From: Erwinia pyrifoliae DSM 12163
GTDB lineage: Bacteria > Pseudomonadota > Gammaproteobacteria > Enterobacterales > Enterobacteriaceae
Reading direction: 5' to 3'
NCBI RefSeq assembly: GCF_000026985.1
Contig: NC_017390.1
Location: forward strand, 3,335,244 to 3,399,243
DNA length: 64,000 nucleotides
Positions 30,082 to 38,475 of the stretch are shown in pieces (the first letter of the stretch is position 1; each line of letters starts with the position of its first letter). The notes under the pieces are model-generated. The model was given only the letters and a program-made list of their open reading frames with translations, did no database searches and had not been told where the DNA came from. The translations under genes and the position numbers were made by a program.

Positions 30082-30140
30082 ATTCATGCAGCACAGGCTG
30101 CACGCTTCCGGCTGGTTGACGTCGCAAAAGGGGAAAATCC

Positions 30141-31493
30141 ATGTCAGTTCTTACGCTTAACATCAGTATCCCGTCCTCGCAGGGGCTATTCAAGCCCGGC
30201 GAAGACAACGGACTTAGTGGTCAAAATACAAATTCAGCACAGGGGCAGCACCCCATCGATCGGCAAACCATTGAGCAAATGGCGCAATTATTGGGAGAAC
30301 TGTTAAAGCCGCTGCTATCGCCACAGGCAGATAATGCAGCAGCAGGTAGCAATGACCAGACCAACGGAGTGGGCAACGCTGGCGGCCTGACGGGGCAAAA
30401 TGGCGCAGCAGGGACTACCCCGCAGTCTGTCAACCAGACAATGCTGGGTGAGATGGGCAATAACGGGCTGGATCAGGCCATCACGCCCGATGGCCAGGGC
30501 GGCGGGCAGATCGGCGATAATCCTTTACTGAAAGCCATGCTAAAGCTTATCGCGCGCATGATGGACGGGCAAAGTGACACGTTCGGCCAGCCGGGATCCG
30601 GCAATAATGATGCGTCTTCCGGCCCTTCTTCGGCGGGGAATTATCCTGCCAGCAACGCGTCTTCTGGCTCTTCTCTCGGGGGAAGTTCTCTGTTAGGTAA
30701 AGCGTCTTCTGGCGGCACATCTCCCACCAATTCCTTCTCACCACCGTCCACGCCGACCTCCCCCACCTCACCGCTTGATTTCCCTTCTTCCCCCACCAGC
30801 GGTGCCGGGGGCAGCACGCCGGTCACCGATCATGCTGACCCTGTCGGCAGTACCGGCGTGGGGGCCGGAAATTCGGTGGGCTTTACCAGCGCCGGCGCTA
30901 ACCCGACTGTGCTGCATGACACCATCATCGTAAAGGCGGGTCAGGAGTTTGATGGCAAAGGGCAAACCTTCACCGCCGGTTCAGAATTAGGCGATGGCGG
31001 CCAGTCGGAAAGCCAGAAGCCGCTGTTTATGCTGGAAGACGGTGCCAGCCTGAAAAACGTCACCATCGGCGATGATGGGGCGGATGGCATTCATCTTTAC
31101 GGTGATGCCAAAATAGACAATCTGCACGTCACCAACGTGGGAGAGGACGCGATAACCGTTAAGCCAAACAGCGCTGGCAAAAAATCTCACGTTGACATCA
31201 CCAACAGCTCCTTTGAGCACGCCTCTGACAAGATCCTGCAGCTGAATGCTGATACCACCCTGAACGTTGACAACGTGAAGGCCAAAGACTTTGGTACTTT
31301 CGTACGCACTAACGGAGGTCAACAGGGTAACTGGGATCTGAATCTGAGCCATATCAGCGCAGAGAACGGTAAATTCTCGTTCGTTAAAAGCGATAGCGAG
31401 GGGCTAAACGTCAATACCAGTGATATCTCACTGGGCAACGTTGAAAACCACTATAAAGTGCCGATGTCGGCCAATCTGAAGGTGGCTAAATGA
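30141..31493 (+). CDS. hrpW: HrpW, harpin with pectate lyase-like domain
   Basis: This 450-aa secreted protein has two halves. Residues 1-~235 are harpin-like: Gly/Gln/Asn/Ser-rich, cysteine-free, with GLTGQNGAAGTTPQ and a Ser/Pro linker near residues 190-225. Residues ~245-450 resemble class III pectate lyases: TVLHDTIIVKAGQEFDGKGQ, KNVTIGDDGADGIHLYGDAK and HVTNVGEDAITVKPN. It is delivered through the T3SS to the apoplast and binds pectate. Family work finds little or no lyase activity. It is preceded by AAAAGGGGAAA and a perfect hrp box. Confidence 0.95.
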   Translation: MSVLTLNISIPSSQGLFKPGEDNGLSGQNTNSAQGQHPIDRQTIEQMAQLLGELLKPLLSPQADNAAAGSNDQTNGVGNAGGLTGQNGAAGTTPQSVNQTMLGEMGNNGLDQAITPDGQGGGQIGDNPLLKAMLKLIARMMDGQSDTFGQPGSGNNDASSGPSSAGNYPASNASSGSSLGGSSLLGKASSGGTSPTNSFSPPSTPTSPTSPLDFPSSPTSGAGGSTPVTDHADPVGSTGVGAGNSVGFTSAGANPTVLHDTIIVKAGQEFDGKGQTFTAGSELGDGGQSESQKPLFMLEDGASLKNVTIGDDGADGIHLYGDAKIDNLHVTNVGEDAITVKPNSAGKKSHVDITNSSFEHASDKILQLNADTTLNVDNVKAKDFGTFVRTNGGQQGNWDLNLSHISAENGKFSFVKSDSEGLNVNTSDISLGNVENHYKVPMSANLKVAK

Positions 31494-31822
31494 TGATAAC
31501 ACCCGATCGGGAACACCCTGTGGCAAGCTGGGTTGATGTGGTCAACAGCCAGCAGCGGCTGTCACCGGCACAGTACCAGGCTTTTCAACAGGCCATTTTA
31601 CAGGTTAAGCAGCGGCTGCATCAGGTACTGAGCCGCCCGATGCCACAACGCCAGGGTAAGTTTGAGCTGGATAGCTTTGTCGACAGCCTGCATGCCGACT
31701 TTCTTACCGGTGACAGCGACAGCCCGAACGGTAACGTCGGTCAAACGGCGTGGTGGATCACCCGTTATCTGGCGGATCGCCTGCTGGAGTTGCAGCAGTT
31801 AGAGCAGCATCGCGGATTATAG
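31490..31822 (+). CDS. Small protein downstream of hrpW (OrfC)
   Basis: This 110-aa protein begins MMITPDREHPVASWVDVVNS, then AQYQAFQQAILQVKQRLHQV. Its ATG overlaps the hrpW stop by 4 bases, so it is co-translated with hrpW. An equivalent small ORF is known next to hrpW in E. amylovora. Helical and Gln-rich, it could be a chaperone or assist secretion of HrpW, but no family motif proves this. A hairpin and a bidirectional terminator follow. Confidence 0.8.
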   Translation: MMITPDREHPVASWVDVVNSQQRLSPAQYQAFQQAILQVKQRLHQVLSRPMPQRQGKFELDSFVDSLHADFLTGDSDSPNGNVGQTAWWITRYLADRLLELQQLEQHRGL

Positions 31823-31832
31823 TTGCCCTCAT

Positions 31833-31861
31833 CAGCGTGGCTGCTCTTTGCAGCCACGCTG
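31833..31861. terminator. Strong 12-bp hairpin after orfC
   Basis: A perfect inverted repeat, CAGCGTGGCTGC / GCAGCCACGCTG with a 5-base loop, lies 11 bases past the orfC stop. It lacks an adjacent T-run. Confidence 0.55.
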
Positions 31862-31890
31862 TTCTGGCCGATCGTCAGCGTGGTGCCAAC

Positions 31891-31925
31891 AAAAAACGCA
31901 GCGGTCCTGCCGATGCGTTTTTTTT
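31891..31925. terminator. Bidirectional terminator between orfC and eop1
   Basis: AAAAAACGCA / TGCGTTTTTT is a 10-bp A/T-tailed stem with a 13-base loop. Read on either strand it ends in a T-run, so it can stop both the hrpW-orfC and the hrpN-eop1 transcripts. Confidence 0.8.
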
Positions 31926-31942
31926 ACTGCTTCTGTGCGGCG

Positions 31943-33148
31943 CTATCTTCTTTGTTTTCGCGCGGCCAAAAATTCACCTGCCCGCTGTATCTCCTGCAGG
32001 CGGAAACCTTCAATCGAGGTACTGTAAGAGTGGTTGATCCTGTCGGCACGATAGGCCAGGTTTCTGTGCAGCAGGGTTTCGGCATGCAGCCCGCCTTTAT
32101 CTTTGCTGACGATAGCGTCCTGATGCCGGTGCCCTTCAACCAGGGCTTTCGAATGCGCATGCTTTAAAAATTCGGCGGGAACGGGAACCTGTTTTTCACC
32201 GCTGTGCAGCCGCGCAGTGTATTCATCATGATGCTTAAAGGACTTCAGGGCATTATTCAAAGCAAACATTGAGCAGCCTCTTAGGGAGTTTTGAATCGTA
32301 TTTTCCACCACCTGCACTTTGGCTCCGCGCAAGGCGTGTTCAAGTTCGTGTTGCAAAAGCTCAGCCAAATTGCCCGGCGCGGACTCAAAACCCACAATCG
32401 AAGGACGATGGCCCGGCCGGAACTGGATGTCCAACGCCACGCGATGGTCACGCGCGCCCTTCAAGGGCGGATAGAGCACGCGCATAGACATCGGCTGCCT
32501 GGACTGCTGTACGCTTTTATTCTGATCCTTTATCGCCCGGTAGCACTCTTCGCTGCTCTTAAAAGTGCGCAGATTCAGCCCCGGGTTACGCGCGTTTTCC
32601 GCATCGGCCAGCAGCGGCAGTAGCTTTCTATCCATATCAGCGAGGTCGTTATCGGGTCCCGCTCCTTCCTTGACCAGTTCGGTCGCCAGTTTGGCATATT
32701 CGTACAGGCTTTTATCCAGTTTCTTTAACCCTGGCAAATCGATGGCGTCGGCCTTTTGCTGCAGGCGCTCGGGGATCTTCTCCGGCTTTTCCGGCACGGG
32801 GCTGGCGCGCAACATTTTAGGGGACTGCTGCATCGCATCATGAAAACGGGCAAACGTCGGGTTTTCACGGTTAGCGTGCTGACGAGATAGCGCCATAGAT
32901 GGGCCAGCGGGCCCGGCAGCAGGCGCCGCCGAAGAGCTGGCCCCCGATGCGTATCTGGCGGCTGCGCGCGCACGATCCGGCGTCGCGGGCGTCTGGCTGG
33001 CATGATAGCGGTTGTTAGCAGGCAGCGCGTCCTGCCGCTGCAACCGTCTGCCCGTCTGCGCCGGTGAGGCCTGTGTCGATGAAGAAGGAGCGTGATCCGC
33101 TTGCTGGGACGGGCTTCTTTGCCCAGCCCTCAAACCAGATACATTCAT
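31943..33148 (-). CDS. eop1: Eop1, YopJ-family type III effector
   Basis: This 401-aa effector has an N-terminal ~110 residues that are Ser/Ala/Arg/Gln-rich and disordered. A YopJ/AvrRxv catalytic core follows. The likely triad is His in ARDHRVALDIQFR, Glu in SIVGFESAPG, and Cys in SLRGCSMFALNNALK. YopJ enzymes are inositol-hexakisphosphate-activated acetyltransferases acting on host Ser/Thr/Lys (established). The length equals E. amylovora Eop1. It overlaps the upstream chaperone gene as ATGA and probably shares the hrpN transcript. Host target unknown. Confidence 0.9.
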   Translation of the reverse strand: MNVSGLRAGQRSPSQQADHAPSSSTQASPAQTGRRLQRQDALPANNRYHASQTPATPDRARAAARYASGASSSAAPAAGPAGPSMALSRQHANRENPTFARFHDAMQQSPKMLRASPVPEKPEKIPERLQQKADAIDLPGLKKLDKSLYEYAKLATELVKEGAGPDNDLADMDRKLLPLLADAENARNPGLNLRTFKSSEECYRAIKDQNKSVQQSRQPMSMRVLYPPLKGARDHRVALDIQFRPGHRPSIVGFESAPGNLAELLQHELEHALRGAKVQVVENTIQNSLRGCSMFALNNALKSFKHHDEYTARLHSGEKQVPVPAEFLKHAHSKALVEGHRHQDAIVSKDKGGLHAETLLHRNLAYRADRINHSYSTSIEGFRLQEIQRAGEFLAARKQRR

Positions 33149-33612
33149 GTGATTTTCCCGGCAAAATTTAACGTTAATCCCTGCTGCGTCAGCATGCGCG
33201 GGGCTGAAGCTGGCACAGCGTGGCTGTGCAATAACTTGCCCTGCCAGATTTTCGCCACTTCGATCATTTGCACACAGGCGCTCACGAAGCTGGCCTCATC
33301 CACTGATGACGGCTGGAAACGTTGAAACAATAACAGTTCGTTTTTCTCTTTATCCAGACCGAATGCCGCACCATCGCTCGAACCATAATGGAACAGATTG
33401 GCGGCGAGGATATCGGCTAATAGCGCGCCCTGCTGTGCGTCAGCGAGGGTGCCAATGCTCAGGTAAACAAACAGCCTGTTCTGCTGCTCCAGCCACTCCA
33501 GCGTCATCTCAAGCCCGTTAACCTGCAGGCAACAAAGTTGGCTGCCATCAAGCAACAGCGATCCGGCTTCCAGACGCCTGGCTAATGCACTCAGTAAATC
33601 TTGTATGACCAT
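33145..33612 (-). CDS. Type III chaperone for Eop1 (OrfA)
   Basis: This is about 155 aa from MVIQDLLSALARRLEAGSLL, with a GGGGA Shine-Dalgarno 5 bases before that ATG; longer in-frame starts reach 33717. It has the class I chaperone layout: amphipathic helix, SQLCCLQVNGLEMTLEWLEQ strands, and a C-terminal helix SFVSACVQMIEVAKIWQG. Translational coupling (ATGA) to eop1 makes it the dedicated chaperone by inference. It is located 113 bases after hrpN with an 8-bp hairpin (33644-33670) but no hrp box in that gap, so read-through from hrpN is likely. Confidence 0.8.
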   Translation of the reverse strand: MVIQDLLSALARRLEAGSLLLDGSQLCCLQVNGLEMTLEWLEQQNRLFVYLSIGTLADAQQGALLADILAANLFHYGSSDGAAFGLDKEKNELLLFQRFQPSSVDEASFVSACVQMIEVAKIWQGKLLHSHAVPASAPRMLTQQGLTLNFAGKIT

Positions 33613-33725
33613 CACAGTCCCCATGGGTAACCTTGATGTATGGCGTGGAAGCGGATGAGGATCTTCCACGAGTCGATCAGCCAACGACGAGGCGGACAAG
33701 ACACGCTTGCCCGCCATGCGACAGC

Positions 33726-35012
33726 TTAAGCCGCGCCCAGCTTGCCCAGTGCCATATTGTTAATGGTGTCACCGGCCATCATGGCATCAATACCCAGCGA
33801 AGAACCACCGGCACCGCGCGCCTGCAGGTTGCCGTTACCGGTATCACCCGCCATGGCGCTTTTGATCATGCCCTTGGCCTTGTTGAACTGCTCCATACTG
33901 GCGGGCGTCATTCCGTCGTCATCCGGCTTGCTCAGTGCTTTTGCCCAGGATTTATCATCCGTTTTCACTTCCTGGCCCGGCCCTTTCTGGTACTGCGGCT
34001 TGCCAAACACTTCAGGGTACTGGTCCATAAACTGGCCAATTTCCTTCGCCATCGCCCGGTCGCCTTTATTGACGAAAGAACGGGTGGAGCTGTCACTGTG
34101 CGTACCGATATCATTCAGCGCCTGGATGCCCGCTTTCATACCGATACCGGTACCCACGGCGTTACCCAACTGCTGGTAGTCAACCGGCCCGCTCAGGTTT
34201 TGCAAACCTTTGCCGCCCAGCCCAGAACCGTCAAGGCCAGTGCCAGCACTCCCCCCCTGACCGCCCCCCAGTCCGCCGTTGCCAAGGGTCTGGCTCAAAC
34301 CGTTACCCATCAGGGCAGACAGCGCATCGCTTACGCCTTTTTTATAGGCGCTTTGTTCGCCTTCGGTCGGCTGCTTGCCGGCAGAAGAACCGCTTTGTGT
34401 ACCGTCTTGCCCCTCGCCAAACAGGCTTTGCATTATCTCGCTGAACATCTTCATCAGCTGTTGCACCGGGTCGCTTGAGTCTGAGCTGGAATCTGTACCG
34501 GAGGTGGAGCTGTCGTTTTGGGACGTTGAGTTAATACCCAGCGCCTGGTCGAGCGCGGAACCCACTCCGGAAGCGGCGCTGCCCCCGATGCCCGACCCCA
34601 GAGAGGTCCCCACGGTTGCACCCAACGGGCCGCCTAACGCACCACCAATGCCGCCGCCAATGCCGCCGCCCAGCGTGCTACCCAGATCGCCGCCCAAACC
34701 GCCCAGGCCTCCACCTGAACCGCCCAGGCCTCCACCTGAACCGCCGCCCAGCAGACCGCCGCCAAAGCCGCCGCCCAGCAGCCCCGTTAAACCACCACCG
34801 CCCATCATGCTCATCATCATCATCATGCCGGTGAGCATGCCGGCCAGTTGATTGACCGTATCATTGTTATTGCCGCCGCCCAGACCCAGTGCAGAATGGT
34901 CACCCAGCCCTGCATTCTGGCGACTGGTACCCAGCAACCCGTTACCGCCACCCGCACCGCCGATGGAAATTTGCATCGTTGACGCTCCCAGCGCACTTGT
35001 ATTCAGACTCAT
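33726..35012 (-). CDS. hrpN: HrpN harpin, expanded glycine-rich form
   Basis: This is 428 aa from [20 protein letters not shown], the harpin N-terminus; a longer frame to 35060 is not used. The protein is cysteine-free, heat-stable-type and glycine-rich. The C-terminal half has [20 protein letters not shown] and [20 protein letters not shown]. The segment about residues 60-150 is Gly/Leu/Ser repeats (GGSGGGLGG units). It appears ~25 residues longer than the E. amylovora 403-aa harpin, accounting for the size. HrpN is secreted through the T3SS, elicits hypersensitive response and aids translocation of effectors. It has its own hrp box. Confidence 0.95.
   Translation of the reverse strand: MSLNTSALGASTMQISIGGAGGGNGLLGTSRQNAGLGDHSALGLGGGNNNDTVNQLAGMLTGMMMMMSMMGGGGLTGLLGGGFGGGLLGGGSGGGLGGSGGGLGGLGGDLGSTLGGGIGGGIGGALGGPLGATVGTSLGSGIGGSAASGVGSALDQALGINSTSQNDSSTSGTDSSSDSSDPVQQLMKMFSEIMQSLFGEGQDGTQSGSSAGKQPTEGEQSAYKKGVSDALSALMGNGLSQTLGNGGLGGGQGGSAGTGLDGSGLGGKGLQNLSGPVDYQQLGNAVGTGIGMKAGIQALNDIGTHSDSSTRSFVNKGDRAMAKEIGQFMDQYPEVFGKPQYQKGPGQEVKTDDKSWAKALSKPDDDGMTPASMEQFNKAKGMIKSAMAGDTGNGNLQARGAGGSSLGIDAMMAGDTINNMALGKLGAA
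34699..34740. repeat. 21-bp tandem repeat in hrpN
   Basis: Two perfect copies of a 21-bp unit at 34699-34719 and 34720-34740 encode tandem SGGGLGG-type heptapeptides. They lie in the glycine-rich zone where this HrpN is longer than the E. amylovora protein. Confidence 0.9.
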
Positions 35013-35055
35013 ACCGTATTCCTCTATGAATAATTGAAACGTACCCTGCCGACCA

Positions 35056-35072
35056 GGCACGTCAAACGTGCC
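35056..35072. promoter_or_regulatory. Hairpin in hrpN 5' leader
   Basis: GGCACGT-caa-ACGTGCC is a perfect 7-bp stem with a 3-base loop between the hrp box and the hrpN RBS. It would be near the 5' end of the transcript, where it could stabilise mRNA or be a regulator site (inference). Confidence 0.55.
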
Positions 35073-35088
35073 ATGCCGAAGCCTTTAT

Positions 35089-35116
35089 TGAGTGCTGGTT
35101 ATCCCGCTCTGGTTCC
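35089..35116 (-). promoter_or_regulatory. hrp box, hrpN promoter
   Basis: On the minus strand GGAACC-N15-GCACTCA is 77 bases before the hrpN start. One mismatch from the CCACnnA element. It starts 54 bases past the hrpV stop. Confidence 0.87.
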
Positions 35117-35169
35117 GGAAAAGTGAGAAAAAAATCACCAGAGGGGTAAAGAAAAGGTGCTTGCCGGGA

Positions 35170-35520
35170 TCAATCGCTCAGGGGAATGCCCGCCAGACTG
35201 AACAACTGAGCAATATGCTGTTTATCGCTCATGGCGGATTCGGGCAGCTGACGCCAGCAGGATAATACCCGGTCGCGGTTAAGGCACAGGAAGCATCCGT
35301 CCCAGACCTCCAGCTGTTGCGCACGGCGGCTGAGCAACCGCTGGTAAAGCCCGGCAGGCTGGAATGCCGGTTGCAGGTTCAGCATCACCTCACGCCCGCG
35401 CTCGCCACACAGGGCCAGTAATTCCACCCCTTGTTGCACCGGCCAGCGACAGCTTTGGCGCAGTTGCAACAGGCTAAGTAATGCCGGCAGCGAGGTCACC
35501 TGTGGGCAAGGATTATTCAT
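35170..35520 (-). CDS. hrpV: HrpV, negative regulator of hrp genes
   Basis: This 116-aa protein has MNNPCPQVTSLPALLSLLQL and C-terminal MSDKQHIAQLFSLAGIPLSD. HrpV is the last gene of the hrpA/hrpC operon. In P. syringae it binds and inhibits HrpS and is relieved by HrpG (established). Four Cys residues are present. It overlaps hrpT by 8 bases. Confidence 0.87.
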   Translation of the reverse strand: MNNPCPQVTSLPALLSLLQLRQSCRWPVQQGVELLALCGERGREVMLNLQPAFQPAGLYQRLLSRRAQQLEVWDGCFLCLNRDRVLSCWRQLPESAMSDKQHIAQLFSLAGIPLSD

Positions 35521-35707
35521 TCACCGATACCCGGGTATAATCTGCCGGACCATTACGTAAACCGGGCTGCCACCAGATGACTAACTGACGAGCCTGAGAC
35601 TGCGGGCGGCAGTCAACCGAGGTACATTCCAGGCCGTTATCATGACGTCCGGCGCAGGCGGTGAGCAACAGCGTGGACGCCAGCAGTAAACAGGAAGCGC
35701 TTTTCAT
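35513..35707 (-). CDS. hrpT: HrpT outer-membrane lipoprotein
   Basis: This 64-aa lipoprotein has a signal peptide with lipobox LLLTAC (Cys at about residue 18) and a short mature part containing CTSVDCRPQSQARQLVIWW. HrpT is the small lipoprotein that assists secretin HrcC placement in the outer membrane (pilotin-like role in the family). It lies 13 bases after hrcC. Confidence 0.88.
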   Translation of the reverse strand: MKSASCLLLASTLLLTACAGRHDNGLECTSVDCRPQSQARQLVIWWQPGLRNGPADYTRVSVNE

Positions 35708-35720
35708 AGTTTCCCTTTTC

Positions 35721-37751
35721 TTAACGATTCAATAAGGATTCGCGTGACGCGCGCAGCACGCGGCTTGGATCCGTGGCCAGATACACCTCTGCCGACTCGC
35801 CGGGTGCCAGCGCGCTGTGCGGCCACACCGCCACTGCCAGCGTGCGTTTACTGGCACAGTTCGCCTCATCAAAACGCAGAGGTTTGCTGCTGATATTGCG
35901 CACCACCCCCACGCTGAGATGCACACCGTTAGTACTACTGCTGTACCACTGGCCGCGAGTACTTTCGAACAGCAGTGAGGGCGTACTGCGGCAGACTTCA
36001 CTCAAACGCGTACCGGACGTTTGCACCTGGAAACCGGCCGGCGACTGCCCTTCAGCCAGATCGCGCAGGGCGTTTTCCACCACGTCATGCTGATTCACAT
36101 TACTGTGCCGCCTCTCCACGCGCCCCATGGCGTCGCTCAGTTGCTGGCGGTTATCGGCGGTGACATAACGCGTCGGATCGGTTTGATCGCCGATCAGGCG
36201 CGGGGTGAGGATAAACAGGCGCTGACGCTGAGAAATTTCATGACGCCTCGAACTGAACAGTTGACCAATCCAGGGAATATCGCCCAGCAACGGGATGCGC
36301 CGATCGCGATCGGCACTCTCTTCAACGTGGAAGCCGCCCAGCACCAGCGCGCGGTTCTCACTGATGAGCGCCTGGGTGCTGACCGTGCCGCGTTTCACGC
36401 CGGTAGCCTGCCCGTCACCGTTGGTCTGTACGTGGCCGTCTTCAATATCAATCATTAGCTGAATGCTGGAGTGGCCTTGATTACCTACCGCGCGCGGCGT
36501 CACCTGCAGGCTGGTGCCTGCCGTCACCGGCTGGATGTCCGCCACGCGTTCGCCGGTGGCGGTAATGTAGGCCGTCTGGCTGAAGTCGATCACTGCCGGC
36601 TGATTTTCCAGCGTCAGAACCGAAGGATTGGCGACGATCGAGGCAGTACCCTCGCCTTCCAGCGCCTGAATATCGGCGAAGAAACGTTTAAAGTCGCTGA
36701 CAAACAGCGTACCGCTGCCGGACATCAGCGAGCTGCCGCCGGTCACACCGCCTAATGTGGCCTGCCAGTTGGCTTCCAGTCGGTTTAACGCCGTGCGGTC
36801 GATGTCCAGAATCACCGCGTCAATCTCAACCAGATTCTGCGGCACATCAATTTTGGCGATCAGCTGGCTGTATTCATCGCGCCGTTTATCGTCATCGCGG
36901 ATCAACAGCGCATTGTTGCGCACATCGGCAGAGATGCGGCCGCTTACATCGTCAATATCGCTATCCCTGCCGCCCGCCTTGTTGGCAGATTTATTACGGC
37001 TTGATAAACGCGACAGTAACGTCTGGGTATTCTGCATCATGCTGGTGGTATCCGGGCCTCCCGGCGCACTGTCACTGCCGCTGGCGCTGGCCGGCGCTGC
37101 GCGTTTACCGTTCATCAGCTCATTCAGCATGGTGGCAACGCCGGGGATCACCACCGTCTGGTCACGGTAATGAATGGTGCGGTCGGCCACCGACGCATAG
37201 CGTAGCGGGAAGGTCATGACTTTACGTCGGTCTTCTTTCTTTTCGCGTTGCTCACTGAAGCGCTTAACCAGCTCCAGGTATTGCGGCGGCCCGGTCACCA
37301 GCACCACGCCATCATCCGGCAGTTCTCCCCAGCCAAAACGCGGATCAAGCAGGCCAATACCGCTTAGCGCCTGCTTGATATCCGGTGCGGCGTCCGGGGA
37401 GATCTCCAGACGTTCCGAGCTTTGCTCGTCCTGTGGGCTGACGTACAGCGTATTGTTGTAAACAAACCACTGGAAATGGTGCTCCAGCGCCAGCCTGTCG
37501 AGGAAAGCGCTGGCGTTATCAGCGCGGATCTTGGCGGTTACCTCTGCGTCTTCCACATTGCCAAGCTGGAGATCGACACTGTGTCCGTCAGCAAAATCTT
37601 GCAGCACCGTGGATAACGGCGTGCGATCGGCAGAATAGGCATAGGACTGTTCTTTCCAGTCGGCCGGGGTCTGCGCCCCCGCCGGAAGTGTTGCGCACAG
37701 CATCAGTAGCGCGCCCAGCAACCGGCAGCGCAACGCTCGTTTCTCAACCAT
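35721..37751 (-). CDS. hrcC: HrcC, T3SS outer-membrane secretin
   Basis: This is 676 aa from MVEKRALRCRLLGALLMLCA. The start gives a proper signal peptide ending PAGAQ; a longer frame to 37850 runs into hrpG. The N0 domain has DRTPLSTVLQDFADGHSVDL, repeat modules NSA/NSB follow, and the secretin signature is VLGGFHVEESADRDRRIPLL then DIPWIGQLFSSRRHE. It forms the outer-membrane ring of the injectisome. It overlaps hrpG by 8 bases and is followed by hrpT. Confidence 0.94.
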   Translation of the reverse strand: MVEKRALRCRLLGALLMLCATLPAGAQTPADWKEQSYAYSADRTPLSTVLQDFADGHSVDLQLGNVEDAEVTAKIRADNASAFLDRLALEHHFQWFVYNNTLYVSPQDEQSSERLEISPDAAPDIKQALSGIGLLDPRFGWGELPDDGVVLVTGPPQYLELVKRFSEQREKKEDRRKVMTFPLRYASVADRTIHYRDQTVVIPGVATMLNELMNGKRAAPASASGSDSAPGGPDTTSMMQNTQTLLSRLSSRNKSANKAGGRDSDIDDVSGRISADVRNNALLIRDDDKRRDEYSQLIAKIDVPQNLVEIDAVILDIDRTALNRLEANWQATLGGVTGGSSLMSGSGTLFVSDFKRFFADIQALEGEGTASIVANPSVLTLENQPAVIDFSQTAYITATGERVADIQPVTAGTSLQVTPRAVGNQGHSSIQLMIDIEDGHVQTNGDGQATGVKRGTVSTQALISENRALVLGGFHVEESADRDRRIPLLGDIPWIGQLFSSRRHEISQRQRLFILTPRLIGDQTDPTRYVTADNRQQLSDAMGRVERRHSNVNQHDVVENALRDLAEGQSPAGFQVQTSGTRLSEVCRSTPSLLFESTRGQWYSSSTNGVHLSVGVVRNISSKPLRFDEANCASKRTLAVAVWPHSALAPGESAEVYLATDPSRVLRASRESLLNR

Positions 37752-38175
37752 GGTTTCCCCTTGGTAAAAATGCCAGGCTGTGCAAAGGCACCGCGCCATG
37801 GGTTGCCGCTTTTCTACGCGGTTGTTGTAGCATTGTCTGCCAGACATCACGTTGATTAAGCAGTGATTCCAGCTGTTGGCAGACGGCGTTAACCTCCAGC
37901 TGACGGATAGCTAACGCTAATATCAGGCTGTTGCCTTGCTGCGCCAGTGCGGCGGCATCGCGGCCAAAATAACGTAGGGTCGGAGCCGAAAGCTGCAACG
38001 CCCGCCCCAACAACTCATCGTCTAGCGACGCATTTACCGTCAGCTCTGCCAATGCAAAAAACTGTTCCGCCCGATGCTGCAACCAGACGACGCCGTCATC
38101 GACCGTTAGCTGTTGGTCTGTGCCAGGATTGTCGAGCCAGCGCTGCGCCCACTGTAGCAATTCAGTTGATCTCAT
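37744..38175 (-). CDS. hrpG: HrpG, hrp operon regulator/chaperone-like protein
   Basis: This is about 143 aa from MRSTELLQWAQRWLDNPGTD. This start overlaps hrpF by 14 bases; an ATG 6 codons upstream is an alternative. It has chaperone-like size and composition, with LQLSAPTLRYFGRDAAALAQ. In P. syringae HrpG binds HrpV and frees HrpS (established for the family). It sits in the canonical place between hrpF and hrcC. Confidence 0.85.
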   Translation of the reverse strand: MRSTELLQWAQRWLDNPGTDQQLTVDDGVVWLQHRAEQFFALAELTVNASLDDELLGRALQLSAPTLRYFGRDAAALAQQGNSLILALAIRQLEVNAVCQQLESLLNQRDVWQTMLQQPRRKAATHGAVPLHSLAFLPRGNHG

Positions 38176-38386
38176 TGATGATGGCTTTAGCAAGCCCGTG
38201 TTTAACCGTCAGCTCCTGGCTCGCCGCCCAGCTGGCGTTGGAAAGTCCCATACTGGCCTCAAAAAAGGCAAAACTGTCCTCCTGGCTGTAACCTTCACTG
38301 GCATTCAGGGTGGCATCGTCCAGTTGGGTTTGTGCTTTATCAAACTGACTGTCCAGGCGGCGCTGAAGCGGGCTGAGTGATGACAT
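38162..38386 (-). CDS. hrpF: HrpF, T3SS needle/pilus-associated small protein
   Basis: This 74-aa helical protein begins MSSLSPLQRRLDSQFDKAQT and ends ELTVKHGLAKAIINEIN. In P. syringae the same-size HrpF interacts with HrpE and HrpA and is needed for secretion. It is in the canonical place between hrpE and hrpG, with a 90-base gap to hrpE. Confidence 0.85.
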   Translation of the reverse strand: MSSLSPLQRRLDSQFDKAQTQLDDATLNASEGYSQEDSFAFFEASMGLSNASWAASQELTVKHGLAKAIINEIN

Positions 38387-38475
38387 AATTAAACTCTCTC
38401 ATTGAGTGGGTCCTGTCATTGAGTGGGATGGGGCGCGGCGGAGTTCCGTGGTGAAGTGAAGTTTTTTGTAGCGGC

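Noticed and set aside
33644-33670. Hairpin after hrpN as a true terminator
   Set aside because: An 8-bp stem with an 11-base loop but no T-run on the minus strand; kept only as a possible attenuator.
34660-34800. CRISPR-like short repeats in hrpN
   Set aside because: Repeats are in-frame glycine codon runs inside a gene with no spacers.
34375-34851. 158-codon plus-strand frame opposite hrpN
   Set aside because: It is the proline-rich complement of the glycine-rich harpin repeats; no gene-like features.
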